From the NCBI GenBank assembly GCA_029964075.1, contig CM057135.1, positions 11,682,863 through 11,746,862 of the forward strand: a stretch of 64,000 nucleotides of DNA. Direction: 5' to 3'. This document shows, one piece after another, positions 57,272 to 64,000 of the stretch. Both the position numbers and the translations under genes were made by a program. The stretch's first letter is position 1, and each line of letters starts with the position of its first letter. The stretch is from Patiria pectinifera. Lineage: Eukaryota > Echinodermata > Asteroidea > Valvatida > Asterinidae. The notes beneath the pieces were generated by a model. That model worked only from the letters and a program-made list of their open reading frames with translations, was not told the DNA's origin and did no database searches.

Positions 57272-57894
57272 CAGAGTTGTAATGACTTGAGTCAATGACT
57301 CAACTCGAGTCCGACTCGAGTCACAATTTTTGGAGACTCGACTCGAGTCCTTAAGGGTAAATGACTCGACTCGACTCGAGTCACTGTAAGCAAATGACTC
57401 GACTCGACTCGAGTCCCTCATCAGAAGACTCGACTCGACTTGAGCGAAGGCTAATAAGACTCGAGTCCAAAAAATAAAAGCACAACTTTGCGAAAAATAT
57501 TGCAATGACTTACGGTGCAAAATTATTCTCACTTAGCTTTGCAAATAGCAGTCATGTATAATATACAACGTGTCATAGACTCTAACCTCATGGTTCTAGA
57601 ACGCACAAAATACTATCCAGGAACCAGATTGTTAAACACATTTTCTAATTCGCTGTTTCATCATTGGCTTTAGGCGATTTCTTATAAAGCTCTTGGATTT
57701 GAACGCTGGCTAAACTTATGGCCTCCTTTTATAAATTTTGGTATACAGTGTTCAAAAAATCGTGACTTGAATTGACTCGAGCTAAATATTTGACTCGACC
57801 TTTTGACCTAATGACTCGACTCGACTCGAGTCATTTCTTTAAAATGACTTGACTCGACTCGAGTCACAAAAATTAGTGACTCGTTACAACTCTG
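57272..57894. mobile_element. hAT-like MITE built of ACTCGAGTC motifs
   Basis: Termini CAGAGTTGTAA (57272) and TTACAACTCTG (ends 57894) are inverted. Both flanks are filled with ACTCGACTCGAGTC runs (57290-57460 and 57770-57880), separated by ~300 bp of plain sequence. CAG..CTG ends fit hAT. A flanking 8-bp duplication is only approximate (catttttc / cgtttttc). No coding capacity. Confidence 0.7.
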
Positions 57895-59429
57895 CCGTTT
57901 TTCAGGTCGGTATTATGTAGCCTAAGATGTGATTAAATTAAAACGACTATTTTTTTCTGTCATGAAACGAATCCAAAAGGTACTTTTGAGAGGTGTTTGG
58001 GGGTCATAGTGTTTCGGCCGGAATGTGCAATATTTGTAAATGTTGTCATTGAGGGTAGAAAACAAAACATAGTAAATCGTTACGTATAATACAGGACTCC
58101 AAATGCATGCAGCGCGTTGTTGCAGTGAAACTTTTTGCAATTCTGGATGCACAACGACTTGACTTTGAGCGACATTTTGTATGGGCAGCCACATGCTCCA
58201 TGAATTCAACAGTAGTTGGCAACAGCTTTTACCCCCGAAATTCTAATGGGCAAATTCAGAATTTTGTAGGAAGATATCTCCATTGACTTTTTGGTTGTTA
58301 TTATTGATTATTGATTTTATTTATAGAGTGTGGATCATTCTTTTGTGTTGCCCTCATGGCCAATCATGATGAAGTATACAAATAACGAATGTTTTTGAGT
58401 GCAATGGTAAGAATAATTTTATGAGGTGACAAATGATAAGTTTTATCACGAGGCGAAGCCGAGTGGAATGGAACATTTCACCTGTCACCGAATGAAATTA
58501 TTCTTTCCATTACACAAACGTGAAACATTCATTATCTGTTTTATATAACACCTGAATAAATCCTCGTCATCTGATTGGTTGACTTTTAATAGCCAATTTA
58601 TTCAAGTTAAAAAAGTTTGACAAGTTCAGAGTTATCATATTTGATTGATGCAAACTGTTGAACAGGTTAAGAACTTTCAATTTCAATTTATCTCAATTTA
58701 AAACTTTTCCTGAAGTTTAGAACTCGAACAGTTCAATATAAGGTCAGAACTCAAACAGTTCAACAAGTTCAGAACTTTTATATCCAGTTTATGCAAGTTA
58801 ATAGTTGTTCCACAACTTCAGTAAACACCACAGGGCCATCATCGGTAACATGTACAGTGACAGTACAATGGTACTTCTAATCACAGTGCAATAGTACTTT
58901 CATCCCACTGTGCGCTGCGCGCTTATTAATTTCTTTTAAAATGAGTTGATAATTAATATTCATTGCTTTCATTTAGAAAACTTGAAATTTAACGACGATT
59001 TTGTGCATCAAATATACTGGGATCGTATGGGCGGACTTTTTGCTGCGTCTATTTCTACCTTCATGGTAGAATTTTGAATTTGACGACCGTTATGGAGATT
59101 TTCCAAAACTCAGTCTTTATTCGGCTTCGCCTACTAACAGTGCTATTTGGGTGCCTAATTTTGAAGATTCAAGATCAATATTAGTCAATGTTATCTTACA
59201 GAAACGTCAAACTGTATTATCATAACTGTATGATATTACGAAGCAAGTGATGTATTTACAAATTTGATCGGAACATTAAAAGGTAAAAGTGATAAAGTGA
59301 AATCGGAAACGAAGCCGAGCTTTGAAAAAGGGCTATCAATGTCGTCATGTTTATTTTTAGTCACGGAGGCTGCCCGACCTAACATTCATCAGGAATAATC
59401 AGAATCTTTTGGTCTGGGAACCAGACTAG
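57895..59429. repeat. Non-coding stretch ending in a part-copy of the MITE at 25891
   Basis: From about 58920 to 59429 the sequence resembles the inside and one end of 25891-26514: 'gaaacgaagccgagctttgaaaaagggc', 'cacggaggctgcccgacctaa', 'cagaatcttttggtctgggaaccagactag'. Part of it matches in inverted sense because the two ends of that family are alike. I do not see the matching left terminus. Before that there is no gene. Confidence 0.55.
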
Positions 59430-61329
59430 CGTTAGACATGATCATCTGTTGTCTCAGACTGGTTTCCACTGGACTCACAATACAGAATTATAGACCATTC
59501 CAAGAGAGATTTTGATAATGGCGCCCTCATTTGACCACAAATAAACACACCAAACCTGGGACGCTTTAGATCGTTGACGCGCCAAATTTAGGTTTGATAG
59601 TTCGCGTCAGAGACAGATACCGGATGCTCTTACTCAACACATTAAATGCTGCAATGGCGCAGAATTCCTGGTCGGATGATGTTCGCTCGTGGCCTGCACT
59701 TAAGTTCCAAGGTAAAGTCGGTTCCAAACGTAACGTTTAGCCCTCAGAAGTTTCTTACACTAATTTTTAGGACCGGCCGCGCCTATAGTATAGGCCTAGG
59801 CTAGCTTGAGTAAATCCAGCTGACATGCTCCATATTCATTCACATGTGAATGAATATGGAGCATGTCAGCTGGAGTTACTCAAGCTTAAGGGTCCCAAAA
59901 AAAAATTGGATTCTAGATCATAGATGCTCTGTGGTGCGATCTGAGGCAATTTCTGACCTTTGTAACAAATGTTTTTTGAGGAAAAGATGGTGGTGTACTC
60001 ATTGCCTGTCTTTATTATTGCGATGTCACATAAAAAAAAAAAAAAATTGGTTTCGTTTTCGGGGGGCCATGGCCCCCTTTGGCACCCCCCCCCCTGGATC
60101 TACCCTTGTGAAGATGAAGGAAAATGAAAAAGATTGGAAAGAAATATGGCACAGTTGGTTTGAAAAACCTTCATTTTTTGAAAGATCCTTCAAACAAACC
60201 CTTGCACAATGGAACAGCAATATAAACTGGGTGATTTAGCAGACTTTCGAAGTGGATTTAGCAGAATTTTACATGGTATTACGGTCATCTGCCATTTAGT
60301 CGGGTACCCACTGGTGATAGTGCTACCGTTTTGCGCATGCGGAAGTCAGGGTACCAGAGTGTCATGCCTGTCTTTGATTTTGTGATCATTTTGAACACAT
60401 TCAGTGACAAAGTTGTGCCGTACTTTAGGTCATATTTCTTGGCAATGACAAATCCAACACTCGCGGAAATTCACAAGTAAGTGATTCATCTATGGGCAAA
60501 TTTATACATGGTTATATGTAGCGGATCAATAGATAGAATGCTGTCGCTTGTATTTACCCGACTGTCACGCATGGCGTTGTATACAACGCCACGTTCACGG
60601 GTCTAGTCTTACATGTACATGTATGTGCAGTCATGTCAGCCCCCACACACAGGTCTGTAAACGCATGTGATGTAATTTGTCTTTTCTCCATTGCCTGACA
60701 TGCCCGACATGCCTGAGAAAAGACACATTTCAAAAAGAGAGCCATTTACAGAGAACCATTTACATGCATGTGTAGGGCTACAGTCATGCATAAAACCCAT
60801 ATGTAGTGTATACGTGTAACAAGTTGGAAAAAAACACACACACAAAACTGAATACATGTCAATGGTTAGGGAGAGATGTTCCAAAATTACATGTGAACAT
60901 TTCTAGGTCAAAGTTGGCCCAAGTCTAGATACATGTAATACTACAGGACAAAGAGGTGGGAAATTTAAAAAAGTGTCTTTTAATAAAAAAAAAAATATTA
61001 AAGACCCCCTGCTGTAGTCAACGCTGTAGCCCATTAACCATGTTAACTCCTAGTGGGCCACACAGTGATTCGCGAATGCATTTTGGAATAGGGCTGTTAC
61101 TAGAGGAGAACATGAAATCAAAATGGTATTAATTTGTCACTTGAATTTGAAAATCATTCAGGCTGTTGACTGCTTAAATTAGTCAAAGCATGGGCTTCTT
61201 ATCTTGAAACATCTAGCCGTCTTGTAATTTCATGCTATTAGCATATTTAATGCTTGCAGTAAACAGATGCCCTTGTGCCAGCATTTCTAAATTTTAATCA
61301 GAGCTGATTTTATATTGTTTTCTTTCAGA
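59430..61329. other. Non-coding stretch left of the YqaJ gene
   Basis: Apart from the palindrome at 59803 nothing coding is recognised. A G/C-run block (gggggccatggccccc, about 60061-60110) and TGTACATG words are present. An intron ends at 61329 with a polypyrimidine-TTTCAG acceptor, so upstream exons of the YqaJ gene may lie here unrecognised. Confidence 0.4.
59803..59886. repeat. 84-bp near-perfect palindrome
   Basis: Two 42-bp arms meet without a spacer at CACATGTG (centre between 59844 and 59845). Only one position is mismatched, near the outer end (AGTAAATCC versus the complement of GGAGTTACT). A palindrome of this size could form a cruciform. It may be a fused pair of element ends or an assembly or replication fold-back. 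Confidence 0.9.
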
Positions 61330-62686
61330 AATATATGACTATTTCATCCATGCTCCTGCCAGTGATGACCAACCAAATGCTAACCACCGCAGTATTAGTG
61401 AAGGATTAAATTACCTTCACTCTGGTTGGGTTGGAAAGATCCTGCACTGCTTTAATGCGGAAGATGGTATCATCAGGTTGAGGGGAAGTGTTCGCTTCTC
61501 ACAAAGAATTGACAGTTACCATACAGTGGAGGTGGCCATCCACAAGGACTCTCACCAGATTGTGTCAGTAAAATGTGATTGTATAGCTGGTCATGGAACA
61601 TGCTGTAGTCACTCTGCAGGTTTGCTTTTCAAAATAAATGAAGCTTTACAGAAGGGATTCTTGAGCCTTGCCTCTACTGACAAAGCCTGCACATGGAATG
61701 CAGCAACTCAAGTCAACGTTCTTCCCAACACTGTTGTGAACATCCGTGGTGGAACTCAGTCCATGTCCAATACAGTACCATCATTTGAGGATGATGAAGA
61801 CCTCCAACACCATTTTAACAACCCACAACTCAGGGAATTATCTTCAATTCCAGGAACTATTTTGAACAACACAAAGACCGCCAAGCCACCACCAGCAACC
61901 AGGACTACCCAGCCAATACTGCAGGAGGCCGATCATGGTATTCATGATGGGCAACTATCATGCAATTCATGCAGGGAGGTCTTTGAAAAATATGTACAGG
62001 TGACACCTCAGTCTGCAAAAAAACTTGCTGAAGCTCTTCCGCAGAACACTGCAGAGTGGCTCAACCAACGTAAGCTGAGAATCACCAGCAGCGTTGCTGC
62101 TACAGTGCCAAAGAAAACGGATACAAATCCAAGCAAATGGATTTCAAATCATCTCAAATCTTCTTTCAGAGGCAACGCAGCTACACAGCATGGACACGAA
62201 AATGAACCAAAAGCTCGGAAACAATTTGAGGAACTGACGGGAAAACATGTCATATTAACAGGCTTAACTGTAAATCCTACAGAAAGCTGGTTAGGAGCCA
62301 GTCTGGATGGTACTGTAGATGAAAACACTATTTTGGAAATCAAGTGTCCCACAGAAAAAAGAATAGGAAAGTATGGCTCTGTCAGGGGCCTGGTAGAGAG
62401 TGGAACATATGATGTCAGAAGTGCAAATGGTACTTTGTTTCTACGGCCTACAACTGCCTCTAATGGCTATTACACCCAAGTTCAGTTAGCTATGTTTTGT
62501 TCCAAAAGATACCTGAGCAAATTTATGGTTTGGTCAAAAAGTGACTATGTTATTGTGGATGTTGAATACAATGAACCATGGGTTAATGAAAGACTGTCCT
62601 TCCTCAGACACTTTTATTTCAAAGAGCTGTTGCCAGCTTTGACCGATTTTATTGCCACTAAGCAGCTTAGAGTCGCTGAACCATAG
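61330..62686 (+). CDS. SWIM zinc finger + YqaJ-type nuclease (last exon)
   Basis: The frame is open from the acceptor TTTCTTTCAG at 61329 and gives ~451 residues to the TAG at 62684. I begin the exon there because the reading 'EIYDYFIHAPASDDQP' precedes every methionine. A SWIM finger (VKCDCIAGHGTCCSHSAGLL, C-x-C..C-x-H) lies at about residue 80. The YqaJ/viral recombinase nuclease starts near 240: WLNQRKLRITSS, GHENEPKARKQFEELTG, LGASLDGTVDENTILEIKCP (D and E-x-K catalytic set) and YYTQVQLAMFC. YqaJ nucleases cut or resect DNA ends; in ISL2EU this protein accompanies the transposase. It faces that gene with ~550 bp between the stops. It could also be a host paralogue. Confidence 0.85.
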
Positions 62687-62735
62687 GTGCAACTGGGCAA
62701 ATATACAACCTGTAAATAATTGGTTCAGTGCATAA

Positions 62736-63100
62736 GGCCAAAAAAAAAGTCTCCGGTTTCTGGTATGTGCGCGCGTCGCCGTAGCCATGCGCGTCAGCAA
62801 AATGAAAAAGTTTTTTTTTTCAATGAAAGATGTCTCAAAACCGCCAAACTCAGAGGTTTGACTGGAATCCTGCTGCTGCACAATTTTAACGTGTTTTTAG
62901 ATGGGGTTATGATCGAAAATAAGCTTTATGTGGCCTCTCTGGACTCCCATATATTTGCACGAAGTTTAGTCGGGCACCAATTGCAGTCATCAGCCGACAT
63001 TTGAAGCAAAAAAAAAACAGGTAAAAAAAAAAAGGCCGCGTCACTGCACCACTTTTTGGGCAAGCTCCATACCAGAAACCGGAGACTTTTTTGGGGGGCC
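62736..63100. mobile_element. PIF/Harbinger-like MITE
   Basis: Inverted ends GGCCAAAA..AGTCTCCGGTTTCTGGTATG (left) and CATACCAGAAACCGGAGACT..GGCC (right) are flanked by TAA on both sides (62733-62735, 63101-63103). A 3-bp TWA target is typical of PIF/Harbinger. It lies 47 bp after the YqaJ stop codon, so it is in or next to that gene's 3' untranslated region. Confidence 0.8.
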
Positions 63101-63234
63101 TAATGCCCAATTTTCTGTAAAGGACATGCATATGCAGATATACACATTATACATTGTATCTGTACACTTATTTCACTAGCATGACACCAATATTAAAGCA
63201 AAGATTTACTTCACAAGTGCTTGTCCATGTCAAT

Positions 63235-64000
63235 TTATTCTTCGATCTGAGTGACATCAACTTTGTCATCACTGATTAACAGTGGCTCCAAATTACATAA
63301 ACCTGCGCATACAGCTATGATGTCATCAACATGTGCGAGTTTTGATGAAAGAACCGAATTTAACAACTTGAAGCATTTAAGACGACGAATGGCTCTCTCG
63401 ACATGAATTCGAACATTTGCCAGTCGTCGAGTTCTTGTCACCTGTTCCTCCGGTAGTCTATTGTCCACATAGTTCCTAGTGAATGCTGGTACAGACAACT
63501 TGACTCCTGGAGGTAATATGTCCTCTATGGTGAAGCCTTTATCAGCCAGCACTTCGTCGCCTGGTTCAAGATAACGTCCTAGCCCACAGTTCTGAGTGAT
63601 GAACTTATCACTTGCTCGACCTCCAAACAACTTTGAAATGAACATGACATGGCCATTGGGGGCAATGCAATATAGAAACTTATAAGTATTATGATGTTTA
63701 TAATTAGAGTATGTTTGAGCACGCTGTTTTAATTCCTGGGGGCGCTGAACAAATATTTCAGAACAGTCAATTATACATGTTGCTTTTCGGTGGTTTGCCA
63801 AAAAACAACTTGGCCTAATCCTGGCTATTGTGTCCCTTGGAAGCCAGACTATTAAGTTTTCACGCATGAATTTGGCCATCAAAGGCAACCATGAGTTGAA
63901 AATATTACAGGCTGTTGATTTTGAAACTTTGAAGCGGTTACCAAGATCTTGAATCATCAAACCTAGTCTAAGCCGCATTAGCACCATCAAAATTTGATCA
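63235..64000 (-). CDS. ISL2EU-type DDE transposase (5' end outside window)
   Basis: The frame is open to the window edge; about 255 residues are seen. An N-terminal helix-turn-helix-like segment (DLGNRFKVSKSTACNIFNSWL) is followed by the DDE core: IIDCSEIFVQRP (first D), QTYSNYKHHNTYKFLYCIAPNG, EVLADKGFTIEDILPPG (second D) and VRIHVERAIRRLK (E). 'QTYSNYKHHNTxKFL' is, to my knowledge, typical of ISL2EU and related IS4/5-type transposases (DDE_Tnp_4). The visible part has no stop. It catalyses cut-and-paste excision and insertion; its neighbour is the YqaJ nuclease gene. Confidence 0.85.
   Translation of the reverse strand, partial: DQILMVLMRLRLGLMIQDLGNRFKVSKSTACNIFNSWLPLMAKFMRENLIVWLPRDTIARIRPSCFLANHRKATCIIDCSEIFVQRPQELKQRAQTYSNYKHHNTYKFLYCIAPNGHVMFISKLFGGRASDKFITQNCGLGRYLEPGDEVLADKGFTIEDILPPGVKLSVPAFTRNYVDNRLPEEQVTRTRRLANVRIHVERAIRRLKCFKLLNSVLSSKLAHVDDIIAVCAGLCNLEPLLISDDKVDVTQIEE

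Larger units (their letters stand above)
61330..64000. mobile_element. ISL2EU-type DNA transposon, right part cut by window edge
   Basis: A plus-strand SWIM/YqaJ nuclease gene (61330-62686) and a minus-strand DDE_Tnp_4-type transposase (63235-64000) converge. ISL2EU elements of the PIF/Harbinger assemblage are known to encode exactly this pair. Termini were not found: the left one lies left of 61330 and the right one outside the window. A 365-bp MITE sits between the two genes. Confidence 0.7.

Overview
This is an animal genomic window that consists almost entirely of mobile DNA. I found no ordinary host gene, tRNA, rRNA or CRISPR array. The mix of families (spliced introns, Gypsy, a DIRS/Ngaro-type retroelement, a Helentron with a LINE-type endonuclease, an Academ-like transposon, ISL2EU, and many MITEs) plus frequent TGTACATG runs suggests a marine invertebrate or basal chordate genome (echinoderm, hemichordate, amphioxus or mollusc). 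I cannot narrow it further from sequence alone.

Layout. 1-5824: head-to-tail array of Helitron-like non-autonomous units built from ~170-bp core repeats that carry TGACGTCA-type palindromes; the array ends in a hairpin followed by CTAG. 5825-7066 and 23189-23982: more of the same repeat family, split by a young Gypsy LTR retrotransposon at 7067-23188 (minus strand, nearly identical 1.7-kb LTRs, 4-bp target duplication). Inside the 3' part of that Gypsy lies another insertion with a divergent gene pair: an unnamed DDE transposase-like gene (minus) and a coiled-coil/BEN-like gene (plus), with a Tc1/mariner-like MITE between them. 24133-26523: two further TIR elements. 27589-49798: a decayed Helentron (PHD finger, two cysteine-peptidase-type domains, Rep, Pif1 helicase, endonuclease). 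Its body is split by a DIRS/Ngaro-type retroelement with split direct repeats (29970-43037). That retroelement is itself split by an 8,291-bp DNA transposon (33295-41585) with perfect 15-bp TIRs and a 3-bp target duplication.

That innermost element is the highlight. Its single four-exon gene has consensus splice sites and gives an uninterrupted 1,604-residue protein with paired zinc-binding modules, a DDE-like region, an XPG/FEN-like nuclease region and a CXC cysteine-rich tail. It best fits an AcademX-type transposon and looks intact. The three-level nest gives a relative clock: Helentron oldest, DIRS/Ngaro next, Academ youngest.

49799-61329 is gene-poor and holds fold-back elements, a hAT-like MITE made of CTCGAGTC motifs, a part-copy of the MITE at 25.9 kb, and an 84-bp near-perfect palindrome. 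61330-64000 carries a convergent pair, a SWIM+YqaJ nuclease gene and an ISL2EU-type DDE transposase, with a Harbinger-like MITE between them; the element runs off the right edge.
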